64,000 nt of DNA from Agapetus fuscipes (GCA_951799405.1 OX637346.1:9633215-9697214); one strand, 5' to 3'. Positions 20,331-31,187 are shown, counted from the stretch's first letter. Notes: a model not told the origin generated them from the letters alone. Made by a program: numbers and translations.

Positions 20331-20635
20331 AAATGTTCTTTTGAATGCCCGAATTATAGAGAGTTGCTAACCAAATTGGTCAAAGTACGAAGGGTGTCTA
20401 TTTTGGGGCATGCTGAACCATTAATATCGTTTTTAGGTCGCAAAATCCGTGTATTTTTGCGCATTTTGTTAAATTTGGTTTTGGTCGCGGTTGCATCAGT
20501 CGTGAATTGAAGAAATATGAACGTGGGGGTAAAAATAAGCATTTTTGATCACCGCTTTGAGTATCATGCTGTCAGTCACTTTGGGAAAAATTCTGATCCG
20601 ATCTGAAGTTCTACTGTAAGGGACCCATTTTATTT
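20331..20635 (+). pseudogene. Coding-like remnant with membrane segment, interrupted by stops
   Basis: The frame starting around 20331 encodes NYRELLTKLVKVRRVSILGH (residues shown in part), then GRKIRVFLRILLNLVLVAVA, a likely membrane helix after a basic loop. A TGA stops it at 20508. The same frame then continues MNVGVKISIFDHRFEYHAVS until another TGA near 20601. Codon choice is coding-like. The order 'helix pair, basic loop, helix, polar loop' continues the theme of the candidate exon at 19683. The SINE C A-tail abuts its 5' side, so the insertion may have removed the splice acceptor. Probably a decayed exon; a sequencing or recoding explanation is less likely. Confidence 0.35.
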
Positions 20636-20699
20636 ACGATTCGATTGCGCTTGAATATGTGAGGTTTCTTTTGCTATTTTTTTAAGCGGGCCTTTGCAG

Positions 20700-20875
20700 G
20701 ACGAATCGTCTACTGACAAGCCAAAAAATGGGGACAACATGTCTCGCAGAAACACAATTTCCGGCCTGCTAATGTATCCAGCTCGCAAGGTGTTGGCATG
20801 TTTTTCCAGAAAAATATTTTTCTTGGACTCTTTCAGTTTGTTTTTGATTTTGTGGTCTATTTATCTAACAGAGAG
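20700..20875 (+). CDS. Candidate internal exon with good splice sites
   Basis: A 176-bp segment is bounded by a pyrimidine-rich acceptor (ending gcctttgcag at 20699) and a consensus donor (gagag|gtgagt, 20876). It is open in one frame, entering in phase 0 and leaving in phase 2. It encodes about 58 residues: a polar start (DESSTDKPKNGDNMSRRN), the basic stretch YPARKVLACFSRK, then a hydrophobic helix FFLDSFSLFLILWSIYL. Codon use is balanced relative to the AT-rich flanks. Family unknown; a chemoreceptor or other membrane protein is possible. It is the best-supported host exon in the window. Confidence 0.45.
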
Positions 20876-21027
20876 GTGAGTCAATAAGTGAAGGCTATTT
20901 TTGCCAACTTAATCTAATATTTTTGAAAGAAAATCAAATAAATTGTAAGCTGAAATGCGTAGAATATTTAAATGTTATCTGTGGAAATACATTTCAAGAA
21001 GTTTATTTTGGGTAACGAAAAAAAACG

Positions 21028-21110
21028 TAACAAAGCTACACATGTAGTATAACTTCTTGTCTACGTTATCCCCTATGAGGTCGTATGTGGTGATGTGGGC
21101 CCTATTGTGA
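21028..21110 (-). repeat. SINE family B, 3' fragment
   Basis: Reverse copy of the family B end: agctacacatgtagtataac, cttcttgtctacgttatccc and gaggtcgtatgtgg. Confidence 0.6.
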
Positions 21111-21164
21111 TGAACTATATGAATTGAAGTATAAAAATAGTCCGGAGACGCATCAAACCCCCCT

Positions 21165-21210
21165 CCTCCCTCTAGTGGAATGGCAACAGAGTTACAGTAA
21201 CAGTATTTAA
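21165..21210 (+). repeat. LINE 3' tail scrap
   Basis: ctctagtggaatggcaacag followed by agttacagtaacagt matches the extreme 3' end of the LINE at 4378-4400. Confidence 0.5.
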
Positions 21211-21889
21211 TGAAACAAAGCCTTGTAAAGTTAAATGATATGAAATTGTCATGTTTCATTAAATTTTGTGGAAAAAGCTACATTTAGTAAATTAAATTTT
21301 CATTTATAAAGTAAATTTCATTGTGTTGACCAACATTTACAAATATTTGACAATACTCAGTGTTGTAGCGAGGAACATAACCTTTTTCACAATTCCACGA
21401 AACGCGAAGCGATGGATTTTTAAATGCCCATTTTCTGCGAAATAAAATGCGAAGTGTAATGAAACACAAAAGCTCAACTTTTCAAAACTGAAACACCCTT
21501 ATATCCTTTCGGACAACAGCTGACCGAATAAAGCCCCATTCCCTCGGGTCGCAGAGATGAACATTCCACGTCGTATTTTTCTGTTGCTGAACGTAAGCAA
21601 CATCGTATTTCAAAAATTAAATCAGTTGGTAACATTCCCTTTGTTCCTACAACACGGTGGCTCTGAAAGTTTTTAACAAGCCTGCCTTTAATATTTTTGC
21701 TCTTTCAATTATGTACTTACTTACTTACTATGTCCAGACCTATTTATACAAGATGTCTTCAGTAAGTCAAACAAGAAAAGAAAAAAAAATCAGATACAAT
21801 AAATAAAATTATCCCTCATCGTAAATTAATTGATACTTTAAAAGTATGTTTTCCTTGAAAAGTTCCTTCTCGAGATACGTCTCGTCATC
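21211..21889. other. Non-coding stretch
   Basis: No gene confirmed. Positions 21500-21590 have somewhat coding-like composition and end ctgaac|gtaagc, a donor-like site, but no acceptor or recognisable protein was seen. A short ttac repeat lies at 21715-21730. Confidence 0.35.
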
Positions 21890-22060
21890 TCTAACACATG
21901 CCGCATGTGGACCTACAATATAAAAACCCAATCTCAAATGAACATAAGCCTTGCAACTCTTGCCGTCCTTCCCTGAAACAGGGGTGACATTGGCAAAGTG
22001 AACCATTTTTTACAGTTTAGGTGGTCAGCCGTTTTACAGTATGGGTGGTCAGCCGTTCAT
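21890..22060 (-). repeat. SINE-like family A, 3' part missing, with duplicated end
   Basis: Contains acacatgccgcatgtggacc and aggggtgacattggcaaagt. The terminal ggtggtcagccgttttacag segment occurs twice (22018-22038 and 22042-22058). Confidence 0.75.
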
Positions 22061-22142
22061 TGGATGGGATCATTGATTTATTACTATTAATATAATATTG
22101 TACTGTCATGTGCTGAAAGCAGGTCTCCCAGTTTCTCGAATT

Positions 22143-22456
22143 TTGGATGAGGCTAACCATCCACTGTGTAAAAAAGTTTTTTTCGCAACTGAGGTACACA
22201 CAGAGCGTAACTTCTTGCCTGCGTTATCCCCGAAGCGGTTATATGTTTGGATGAGGCTAACCATTCACTGTGTAAAAAAGTTTTTTTTCGCAACTGAGGT
22301 ACACACAGAGCGTAACTTCTTGCCTGCGTTATCCCCGAAGCGGTTATATGTTTGGATGAGGCTAACCATTCACTGTGTAAAAACGTTTTTTTTCGCAACT
22401 GAGGTACACACAGAGCGTAACTTCTTGCCTGCGTTATCCCCGAAGGGGTTGCATGT
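22143..22456 (-). repeat. Tandem triplication of a chimeric A/B unit (~105 bp)
   Basis: Three direct copies begin at about 22147, 22251 and 22356. Each begins atgaggctaaccattcactg (A-like 5' end) and continues with reverse family B sequence (agcgtaacttcttgcctgcg, ttatccccgaagcgg). Because 105 is a multiple of three, a 175-codon frame runs through it. That frame encodes repeats of LTIHCVKKFFFATEVHTERN and is an artefact of the repeat. Confidence 0.8.
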
Positions 22457-22553
22457 GCTGATTCGAGACCTATTTGTTTTTATGGGTATGGGGACCGGCT
22501 TCACGCCAAGCACTTCAGTTGAAGTGGGGATTTCCCAGCCCCCGCAGGTCTTC
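22457..22553 (-). repeat. SINE family B body, continuing the last tandem unit
   Basis: Contains ggggaccggcttcacgccaa and ttcagttgaagtgggg in reverse of the family order, ending before the tRNA head. Confidence 0.6.
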
Positions 22554-22622
22554 ATTTATCCTTTGAGAAGAGGATTTAAAAAAAAAATTGCTGTGTATTT
22601 TTTAATGGTTTCGGCCTTTTTT

Positions 22623-22965
22623 TGACCAGTCTTTGTTTTGGACTCATAAACGGAAGGTCGTGGGTTCGGATCCCGGCGGAGCATAAGAAAGGAGCATAAC
22701 TTCCTCGAGCGAGGAAAATTTTCAAGGCTCGAAGCGACGGGGCACCTTTATCCTCCGTTTGCTTTTGACAACTTTCAAATATGCTCTTCGCTGGGTTGAA
22801 AAATTCATATACCTTTACCAAAGACCAGTCACCAAAGGTCTATCCAGCTTTACAGCAACTGGGTCTTGCTTGAAAATTGGCGCTATTCATAGCGACGACC
22901 AAGCTCACAGAGGGCTCTTAAATTGTGATTCTCACACTAAATTAATAACCTTAATATTTTTTTTG
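22623..22965 (+). repeat. SINE family C variant with internal insert and longer tail
   Basis: Head: ggactcataaacggaaggtc and B-box gtgggttcggatcccgg. About 75 bp unlike other C copies lies at 22687-22765. The body resumes with atgctcttcgctgggttgaa, and the tail has gcgacgaccaagctcacaga and gggctct, shared with 30976-31110. Confidence 0.75.
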
Positions 22966-24003
22966 GGTCACTCTACGTTTTCAAAAAGAGGAGCATCCCA
23001 CTGGTTGGGAACCTACTTTGTACTGGGATATGTCGAAATGATATTTTCCGTAAATCTACCGTGAATGTGATCCGACACTTGAGTGGAATAATAACAGTGT
23101 GCGATATCCAGCATCTTGCACGTCTCAGGAACCAACTAAGTCAACACAATATTTTTTTCGCACATGTGTTGTATTTTCTGTCTCATATTTTTCTGCGATA
23201 CTTTTCGTGGACAAGCCTGCGTGGAAATTGATACGACAGAGCTGAACTACTAAGTGTAGCAACCATACATAACTATCGTGTTTCGTGACTGTAACAACAT
23301 TATGAGAGCTTGATCCTTGATGTTATGTTGACACTTCTTCTTATAAAATACGTTTTTTATTCGATTTGTTTCATATCTACTTGGTTCCTATATTGTACTG
23401 TAATGTTTTTGGTTCGAAATAGTCTCTAAATTAAAACATAAAGCTCTTCTTTCAGGATCTTTATTTTCACTTAATTTATTTTTACAATTTATATTTATTT
23501 AACACAACTTATTCTCAACTCAATTTATTTTCATAGTTCAGCACCGCTTACACTCTTCAATCAAAGGCAACTATCTCACTGTCTTAGTGCACTCAATTTT
23601 GCTCCTTATACACTGTAGTGAAAGAAGTCTCTAGGAGCTAATTTTGCCAGTACGCTCGCGAACATTCTACCAACTTCAAGAGTACAAAAGGATCATTTAA
23701 TTTCTTGATTTCTTAAGCCTATAATTATTGCTACCTACGGTGTACACCTATATTAATTTATTTTTGACATAATACCATAATAACTATCACTCCTACGATG
23801 TACACCTATATTAATCTACTATTTACATAACAGTACCTACATAGTATTTTGATTGGTCATGGGATTTTTGACAAAAGCAAAAACTTATCGTTTTCATTAA
23901 GTTTCTACTGATATTGTTTGTATATCCATATAATCGTCGTATAAATTTCTTTTTATTACGTTTTCCTGATTTTTTGCAGATTTAATAAACATTCCTTGAC
24001 ATA
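22966..24003. other. Non-coding stretch with a short direct repeat
   Basis: No gene recognised. tgtacacctatattaat with flanking sequence occurs twice (about 23740 and 23799). Pyrimidine-rich sequence at 23450-23640 might be part of an old LTR, but no ends could be defined. Confidence 0.4.
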
Positions 24004-24165
24004 ACTGTTGGTGTGAAGCTGAACACAGATACTTAATAAAAAATATTCATTGTTACCAATGTCATCCCTGTTTGAAAATCAGCCTGGATTTCAGGACTTA
24101 AATTAATTTCGGGCTCGGGTATTATTTTGCTAGTGTCTACACATGCAGCATGTGTTAGTGCAAAA
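24004..24165 (+). repeat. SINE-like family A, degenerate
   Basis: Weak match: gtgtgaagctgaacac at the start, ttaccaatgtcatccctgtt, and cacatgcagcatgtgttagt. Confidence 0.5.
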
Positions 24166-25336
24166 AAAGTTTTTTTTATTGTAGAGGCATTCACTTTGTA
24201 ATCATTAATCTTAAAAGAAAAAATAAATAAAAACAACTTTTTTTTTGACTACGGCGAGTATAATAAATTCTACGACCGGTTTTGCAAACAATCCGTTTAA
24301 CTGTAAATCTTAAATGTTACCATATCTTCACCACAGATTACAGATGCGAACGTAATTATTCAAAAGCCCGTTTTACAAAAGCTGCTTAGCTTAAAATAAG
24401 AATTCAAATACAAAAATAGTATTTTAAACATTTTTGCCTTTTACGAATAAAAGTATTCTCTGGATATTTAGGAATGCATAAAATTATAACCTCGTGTGGT
24501 GAGGTGAAAAATGTACTTAAAATTTAATTTAAAACACTTCTTAAATTCAACGCAATAACTTTTCCAAGCTTACAGCTCACAGCAACTTGTAGTTTTCATT
24601 GTAACTTAACTCCCCGTCATGTAAGGGTGGCGTGGCGCTACAACTCGCGAGCTTTGTGTGTAGCCGGCAGATATGACACTCTGCAAGGAAAGGCGGCACT
24701 TTTTAAAGTGTCCCATCAAGGAAATGGAATCGTAAACCAGCCCGAGGGTGGCGCGCGTGTTTGATGGATTTAGATTTAGACACTAAAGCCTCCACACCCC
24801 CCCTTTTGTTTAAGTTGCGCTACTGAATCATGACGAGTCTCGAAGAGATGGATGTATGCTTTACAGCGTTGAACGGGATATTTATCAGTGTATCCCATTT
24901 ATTTTATATCGTCGTCAAAGTGCTACGATTTAAATGAGAGTCTACGCTTTTTTTCTTGAAGCGTAGACGCCAAAAAACGACTAGGCTCAAATTCCAAAGA
25001 CAAAAAATTGTGACGTCGACCTGACTACTAGGGATGATCAAACTGATATTTTGTTATTGGTTTTAAAGGACCATAGTCTCATAGATTTGTGACGTTTCCA
25101 CGCCGAGAATTTCAACGGTTTCTTCTAGAGAAGGGTTTATTGGAATTCTCCAGAGAAAAAATAATTGTTTTTACATAAAAGTTAACAATAAAAAAATACT
25201 TTCTTTGTTAAAATGAACGTAAAAAAGTTTACTATATAAATCGAGATGCTTTATATAAAAAGTAAGTGTAATATTGTTCGAGTTAAAAAATAGAGTATGT
25301 AAAGTCGATGAAGAAATTTACACATATTGTATTGCC
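24166..25336. other. Non-coding stretch
   Basis: No gene recognised. Positions 24610-24760 are richer in GC than their surroundings but no long frame is present. Confidence 0.4.
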
Positions 25337-25435
25337 GGTCCGGTCGCTAGCTCAGTTAGTAGAGTGCTTGCATTCCTTGCCGAGAGATCGGGTTCGAACC
25401 CCACTGAGGATGTAACAAATGGTTTATTTCAGACC
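25337..25435 (+). repeat. SINE family B head (tRNA-like)
   Basis: Excellent A-box (tagctcagttagtagagtgc) and B-box (gggttcgaaccccac). The 5' and 3' ends (ggtccggt.. / ..ctgaggat) do not pair as an acceptor stem, so this is a SINE head and not a tRNA gene. The body after about 25435 is replaced by minisatellite. Confidence 0.75.
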
Positions 25436-25467
25436 TTAGCTATTATTACCCATCTACATGTTGTGTG

Positions 25468-25925
25468 CATCACACCAATATAATGTACCACCATTTCCAA
25501 CCAACGTCATGTATCACTATTTCCAACCAACGTAATGTATCACCATTTTCAACCAACGTAATGTATCACCGACAAGCAAAACTATCACAACCTATGTACT
25601 GTATCACCATTTCCAACCAATATAATGTATCACCATTTCCAACCAACGTAATGTATCACTATTTCCAACCAACGTAATGTATCACCATTTCCAACCAACG
25701 TCATGTATCACCATTTCCAACCAACGTAATGTATCACTATTTCCAACCAACGTAATGTATCACCATTTTCAACCAACGTAATGTATCACCGACAAGCAAA
25801 ACCATCACAACCTATGTACTGTATCACCATTTCCAACCAATGTAATGTATCACCATTTCCAACCAATGTAATGCATCACCATTTCCAACCATCGTAATGT
25901 ATCACCGACAAGCAAAACTATCACA
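25468..25925. repeat. 26-bp minisatellite with higher-order structure
   Basis: About 17 units of accaacgtaatgtatcacca + tttcca. A variant carrying gacaagcaaaactatcacaa begins at 25571, 25791 and 25907, giving larger periods of 220 and 116 bp. The spacing has no spacer diversity, so it is not a CRISPR array. Confidence 0.9.
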
Positions 25926-26333
25926 ATTTCCCGCACTTATCTCCGTGTTAAACACCGCCGCACCGCCTGCAGAACGTGGTAGCATGCAAAGGGCGGCGGC
26001 GTATCTTATCTGCCTCTAGCACGCCTCACCTAATTACGGGCGACACGTTTCGTCAGATACGGAGGCGTGATTTCAGCCCGACCAACGACAATACGCAGGC
26101 TTATCGTCCCAACAGCCAGCTCTCGAAGGGTGAACAGCTTTATAAGGGTGAAAAAACACTGCGATACTGTGTTTATGTAATATGTTGGTAGCTGATGTGT
26201 AAACGATACTAGTTGAAACGAAAACTGTAGGTACTATTTCTAACATTTACGATACTGGTTGAAACGAATATGATAATTTTGTATATTTTTTGATAAGCAT
26301 ATATGTAGTTTAAGATGAAATGTATGCAGTCTT
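25926..26333. other. Non-coding stretch, first part GC-richer
   Basis: Positions 25926-26110 are GC-richer (caccgccgcaccgcctgcag). The 71-codon plus frame here has no recognisable domain. Confidence 0.4.
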
Positions 26334-26433
26334 ATCTAATCTAAGTTGCAAAGATATGTAACATTGGGGATTCACATTATATGCATTCTCACAAGCAGAC
26401 ACGTATAAGTTCGCGCTTGCAGATGCCGCATAT
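26334..26433 (-). repeat. SINE-like family A, 3' end only
   Basis: tctaatctaagttgcaaaga, gcattctcacaagcagacac and taagttcgcgcttgc in family order. The remainder is missing. Confidence 0.7.
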
Positions 26434-26767
26434 ATTGAAGTACTGATGTATTTTTACAGGTAAACCAACATGATGTTTTGAAGCGTCTCATTTACTTAAA
26501 AAACAAAGCGGGCCTTACCATTTAAAATACAATTGTAGATAAAATTGCTGTGAGCTGAGCTGGAAGTCAATCCCCATGGTAATTCTTACCTAGGGATATC
26601 GGTAATATTTGTATGATTTGCATGATAATATTTTGAGAATCCCAGCGTTTTCATTAAGTTTCGAATGTTAGGGTTCTCAAAAAAATGATAACCTGACATA
26701 CGGGAGGAAAAAATAAATAATGAGAAGACCGTGACTAAGATCGCGTTTTTTATCCTCTTTCATTCTA

Positions 26768-27022
26768 AAATCTATAATCTACAATCTCAGCTGCAAAGAT
26801 GTGTCAACATTTAAGGCTCATATTAAATGCATGCCCACAGACAGGCACATGTAGGTTTTTCACGCCTACACATTCTGCATGTGTGCATACAAATAAGCAA
26901 AACCTCACATGAACATAAACCTTGCAACTCCTGCCGCCGTTCCCTGAACCGGGGTGGCATTGGTAAAAGTGAACCGATTTTTACAGCACGGGTCGTCAGC
27001 CTCATACCAACCTATCAGTCGA
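26768..27022 (-). repeat. SINE-like family A, full-length
   Basis: Runs from tctataatctacaatctc to cctcataccaacctatcagt, including ttccctgaaccggggtggca. GC-richer in the centre than most copies. Confidence 0.75.
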
Positions 27023-28202
27023 AGGAAGATATGGAAAGATATATCCCAGCTTCTGCAGATTACAAACTGGAGAACGCAGAAGCGGAAATAGGTGGAATTG
27101 GAGACAAAAATTGAAGAAGATCAAGATTGAGCTTAAGGGCGTTTGAATTAGATGTAAATAAAACAGGTTAAAAGAAATCGTTTGAAATTTGACGGGAGCC
27201 TACAAGTGAAAGTTTGTCTGATAAACTATGTATCTCAGTAGCCAAATGTGTTTAATTTAAAAATCAAATTGCATTTCGCAGCAAGAAGATTGCAATCTTC
27301 TACGTTAGGGAATAGCCTTGGTCAGCCGAATGATTTTTCTGCTCAATCGCTTCAATTTTTATATCCGTCGTATAAATGCAATTTCAGTTTAAGCCGTGTC
27401 GTCGCCATCCCGGCTTGAGGCCGTGTTTGTAGATGCAACGATGTGTTAAAATGCCCATCTGGTGACCGGTACCTACGCTGTATGGAACTTTTCTAGGTGG
27501 AAGCTGCATATATATGGAGAAGACTCAGTATAAGACGTTTGCTGCACGAAAATGTCTTTAAAAATTGAATATTTGTAATATTCTATTTATCGAGAAATGA
27601 TCTCAAATTGTCATTACTGTGCCCTACTTCAAAATGTTAAACGTTTAAACTAAATTTACTTTCTTTTGAGAAGCAGATTACTGATAATGTTCAGTAGATC
27701 TAAGAGAAAAGAATATTTAAAAAACGATAGGTACCTAACGATTGAATATGTATATTTTTTTCCAAATCAGTTCATAGCTGTGGATATATTTCTAATTTTA
27801 TTTCAAATAGAAGAAAACGTTTTATGTTAAAAAACCTTTGAATTGCAAAATAGAGATTTTGAATATGTACGTTAGATTGTAATCTACCGACATACATACG
27901 ATTCATTACGGGTCTTACAGTGTTTACAATTTTTTTTCAAATAATTGTGTTGTAAAAAAATATTTTCTCGATTACAAATTTTTTCTAGAATCTTTTATTT
28001 AGAACTTGAAAAAAGAAATGACGTACAACAAAGCAACTGTATACCAAGGTCCTTCAGTATCAGCCTAATCGTAGCCCGTCATACCCTGGTAGAGCATTTT
28101 GTCCCCTTCAGCGCCATTTCCCGCGAGTGGCGCAAGGAGATACTACATCACGTAAACTCACCTCGGTTGCATAAATCGAAAATGTATGAAATAAATGACG
28201 GA
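27023..28202. other. Non-coding stretch
   Basis: No gene confirmed. A 131-codon plus frame (27945-28340) runs into a D-like fragment, has no recognised motif and is treated as chance. Confidence 0.4.
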
Positions 28203-28292
28203 ACCCCTAGAGAGCGATTTAGTTATTATACATTATTTCGATTCACGCAATCGAGCTTAGTTCATGCAATGTTTTATACTCGGGCTGCAGGC
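28203..28292 (+). repeat. Possible foldback family D right half
   Basis: ccctagagagcgatttag, then gcaatgttttatactcggg, follow the right half of family D with many changes. Confidence 0.35.
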
Positions 28293-28414
28293 CTCCATCT
28301 TTTTATCTCCCATCTCAGTAAGCTAGAGCGCTGTAAATAATATATTTATACTAATCCAAGTGAACGTACACAAACTTAAGTGTAATACTTAACGCTGAAA
28401 ATCAGCCTTCTCAT

Positions 28415-28520
28415 CATACCATAAATGCTCGTAAACTAAAACAGCGCTTACAGTGAGAGTTTCAGTTTTAGTACATTTTTGGTGAAACGCAGTAGTTGAG
28501 TTATTTACTTGGTGTGCTGA
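28415..28520 (+). repeat. Foldback element family D, left end lost
   Basis: gtaaactaaaacagcgctta, tacatttttggtgaaacgc and ttacttggtgtgctga match the centre and right side of the family. Confidence 0.6.
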
Positions 28521-28985
28521 TCTCACACTGAGAAGAAACTTGTAGCCGATGCTAGTAATCATTTTATGGGCTGCACTAACATGATCTCCTGATAGAGTTT
28601 ACGAGCTTACTTAGGGGAACTAACAAACTTTATATTGTATCAGCAAATTGCACTGCTATACATATTATATTTAATAATCAAACAAAGGATTAACTTCATA
28701 TAGAGACAAATTAAATGTGTATGAACAATGAAGGTCGTTTTTTTTTTATTCTTTGGCAACATTGCAAACAAAATACATTTCTATTCATGAAAATAACAAT
28801 TGACGGCCAAACCTTGTTGTTATATTCATTCTGCATGTACACAGTCTTGTCCAGCATCAAGGTCTTGAAAGGATGTCCATTAAAAAAAGAACGTTAAAAG
28901 GAATGTAAATGCAAAGCCTTTCATACAAACAATTCAATTAATTATATTTTTTATGGTTTGTGTATTAACACTGTGACAATTCATG
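28521..28985. other. Non-coding stretch
   Basis: No gene recognised. From about 28945 (tttttatggtttgtgtatta) the sequence is shared with 59127 onward and belongs to the flank of inverted-repeat element E3. Confidence 0.45.
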
Positions 28986-29199
28986 TTTTTTTGATTGCTA
29001 TATAAATAAATAACACCTTATTAACTTTAAAACACTGTTTATATTTCACAAAAATTTACTACCTGAGGATGACCATATTGGTCGAAAACGTTAGTAGTTA
29101 ATCTAAAATTTATTTTTTAAATTTATGATATTTTTGTGAAATATAAACAGTGTTTTAAAGTTAATAAGGTGTTATTTATTTATATAGCAATCAAAAAAA
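28986..29199. mobile_element. Inverted-repeat, Penelope-like element (E3), ~70-bp arms
   Basis: Arms 28986-29055 and 29129-29199 (ataacaccttattaacttta and its complement) flank a loop with actacctgaggatgaccata, ttggtcgaaaacg and ttagtagt. The loop can form an outer ACTAC/GTAGT stem and an inner GACCA/TGGTC stem. The same element recurs at 59166-59670. Confidence 0.75.
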
Positions 29200-29245
29200 A
29201 TTCAATTAATGACTATTACCAAAGTAACGACCGGTTATTAAAAAC

Positions 29246-29555
29246 TTTGACCTTAGTCTAGTGGTTAACACTTCTGACTCGTAAATGGAAGGTTGTGGGT
29301 TCGAATCCCAGTGGAGCACAAAAAGAAAAACCATTTATATTTTCAAATACGCTCTTCGTTGGCTGAAAAATTCATATTCCTTTACCAAATACCGGTCACT
29401 AACGGTATATCCAGCCTTACAAAAACTGGGTCTTGCTTGCGTATTGGAGCTTTGTAGCGACGACCAAACCCGTAAAAACACCTCTGCGGCCTTACAACAG
29501 GTGCCATAGACCCCTAGAATCTAGGGAGTCTCCAACACAGGATTTAAAAAAAAAC
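29246..29555 (+). repeat. SINE family C, full-length with A-tail
   Basis: A-box side tagtctagtggttaacactt, B-box gggttcgaatccc, body tccagccttacaaaaactgg, end gggagtctccaacacagg, and A-tail at 29546-29554. No 5S segment precedes it. Confidence 0.8.
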
Positions 29556-30364
29556 GAAAGAATTTCTGTCGACGTTCGAAAATTTCTCCTCATATTTCAC
29601 AATTTTAATAATAGAAAAATTCAGTGACCTTGACCGATACAACAATTGGAAATTATCCAAAGGAGATCATATACCAATAATTGTATCACTTTTTATAAAA
29701 CATTTGATAAAAAAATAATAACTTACATTTGATGCAACAATAAATTTATTCTCGAAGAAAAGACAAGGGGTAACAAAGAGCTTAAAAACAATCTTAAATC
29801 AATGAGATTTGTTAATAACGTAATGATTTGTAGGAAGGTACCAATTTTTTTATGTGCTTCTTGAATTATTGGGTAATATAATACTTGTTTTACAATAAGA
29901 TCATAATAAAATTTGTTGTTTTGTATCTCTTTAATGTTTCCAAGATTTTCATGCTTCAATATTTTATTCGTTAAAAAGTTTTTCAATCCGATAAATTTCT
30001 CAAAAAAAAAAGAGGAATTATTTTTAGATAGGCATCGCAAGTTTGAAGGACGAAAACAGGAAAGAAATTTTCCCACCAAAAATGTTGAACACAGATTTTT
30101 CTCGAACTCTCCTTATCTGGAGTAACTTGGGCGAACGAACTTCTCTAACTTTCTGCATCGGAGCGTTTCCCAAACCTCTTTAGCTTCTGATAATCCTTTA
30201 GGCTGATGTTCACTTGAAATAAGAAAAAACTATTTTATATGAAGCGCTTGTAACAAAATACTTACATATTAAGTTTTTACACTTGGGTGCGTCTATTTAT
30301 AAAATGGTATTTTTTTTACTTATTATTTTCAAAAGAGTACACCTTTGTAAATTATTGTATTTCA
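29556..30364. other. AT-rich non-coding stretch
   Basis: Includes a 118-codon minus-strand frame (29723-30079) without recognisable motif; rich in K, N, L and F as expected of AT-rich chance frames. A pyrimidine tract plus ttgtatttcag ends at 30364, exactly at the border of the next inverted repeat. Confidence 0.4.
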
Positions 30365-30618
30365 GGAGTGATGCTTTCCCGGATCTGTTGCCGTGGTCTG
30401 TGGGAGCTGGAGCTTCCGGACGTTTCGCCCATTTCTACGATGGGCTTCTTCAGCGTGAAGTATGATGATGATGAGGACTGTGACTCATCACAGTACTCAT
30501 CAAGATCATCATCATCATCATACTTCACGCTGAAGAAGCCCATCGTAGAAATGGGCTAAACGTCCGGAAGCTCCAGCTCCCACAGACCACGGCAACAGAT
30601 CCCGGAAAGCATCACTCC
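30365..30618. mobile_element. Inverted-repeat, Penelope-like element (E5), 110-bp arms
   Basis: Arms 30365-30474 and 30509-30618 are complementary with one noted mismatch (gtttcgcc versus ggctaaac). The centre is a run of gat/atc triplets. The arms contain cgctgaagaagcccatcgta and atgggcgaaacg (minus strand at 30421-30453), the same core arrangement as in E1-E3. Frames with strings of D and S through this segment are by-products. Confidence 0.75.
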
Positions 30619-30823
30619 AGCATCATCAGCCGGCCGTGTAAGCCTAAACAGCTATATTGTATATCAGTATATTGAACAAGCTGACGAGGTATTGGAGGCA
30701 AATAATTTCTTGATGAGAAAAATGGGTGACAGGAAGTTAATGAGGACTGTGGAGGAGCTGTTCAGTACTGTTAAAAACCGAGAAGCCTATTCTTGTATGA
30801 TTATCAACGCCAGGGGGAACTAA
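30560..30823 (+). pseudogene. Unrecognised coding-like frame beside E5
   Basis: An 87-codon open frame runs out of the right arm of E5 into unique sequence and ends at TAA 30821. The unique part has good codon balance and reads YIEQADEVLEANNFLMRKMG then RTVEELFSTVKNREAYSCM. It looks helical and charged. I do not recognise a family. It may be debris of a retroelement open frame or of a host exon. Confidence 0.3.
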
Positions 30824-30975
30824 AATGTCAAAAGAAGAATTGAGACAGTTTTTGTCTAGGGGTTTAAACTTTTGGAATTGGCATCGGAAGGTGGTGATCT
30901 TGATTAATCAAAAGTGACAGAAAAATACAAAGTGCCGTACACTCTGGTATGAAAATCCATGTACATATCTGTACA

Positions 30976-31110
30976 AGATCGGTCACAATGATTTATCCAT
31001 ATTTACAACAGTTGGGTCTTGTTTTCGTTGACCCTAATAAGCAACGAGCGAGAGTTCTTGAGGTGTGATTTACATAAAAACAACGCTTGCAAAATAAACA
31101 TCTTAAGTAT
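30976..31110 (+). repeat. SINE C variant tail fragment
   Basis: ggtcacaatgatttatccat, acaacagttgggtcttg and ttcttgaggtgtgattta correspond to the long-tail variant at 22623-22965. Confidence 0.5.
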
Positions 31111-31187
31111 TATTTTGACATTAATAAAACAAGTTATAAGCGATAGATAAAATAGATTGAAATTGTATACATGCCTCTCCTCAGGCA

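Noticed and set aside
22098..22625. 175-codon open frame with repeated protein motif
   Set aside because: It runs through the 105-bp tandem repeat of SINE-derived sequence; the repeated peptide is a by-product of the period being divisible by three.
25337..25410. A tRNA gene
   Set aside because: A- and B-boxes are good but the acceptor-stem ends do not pair, and the same head occurs on SINE copies at 8823, 48090 and 55721.
25465..25677. Repeated-spacer look of a CRISPR array, and a repeat-protein frame
   Set aside because: Units are head-to-tail 26-mers with no unique spacers, and the genome is eukaryotic; a minisatellite explains it.
27945..28340. 131-codon plus-strand frame
   Set aside because: Overlaps a D-like fragment and shows no recognisable domain or coding bias throughout.
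29723..30079. 118-codon minus-strand gene
   Set aside because: No motif, AT-driven amino acid content, no splice or promoter context.
30283..30559. Acidic/serine-rich small proteins on both strands
   Set aside because: They are translations of the E5 palindrome and its gat/atc triplet core.
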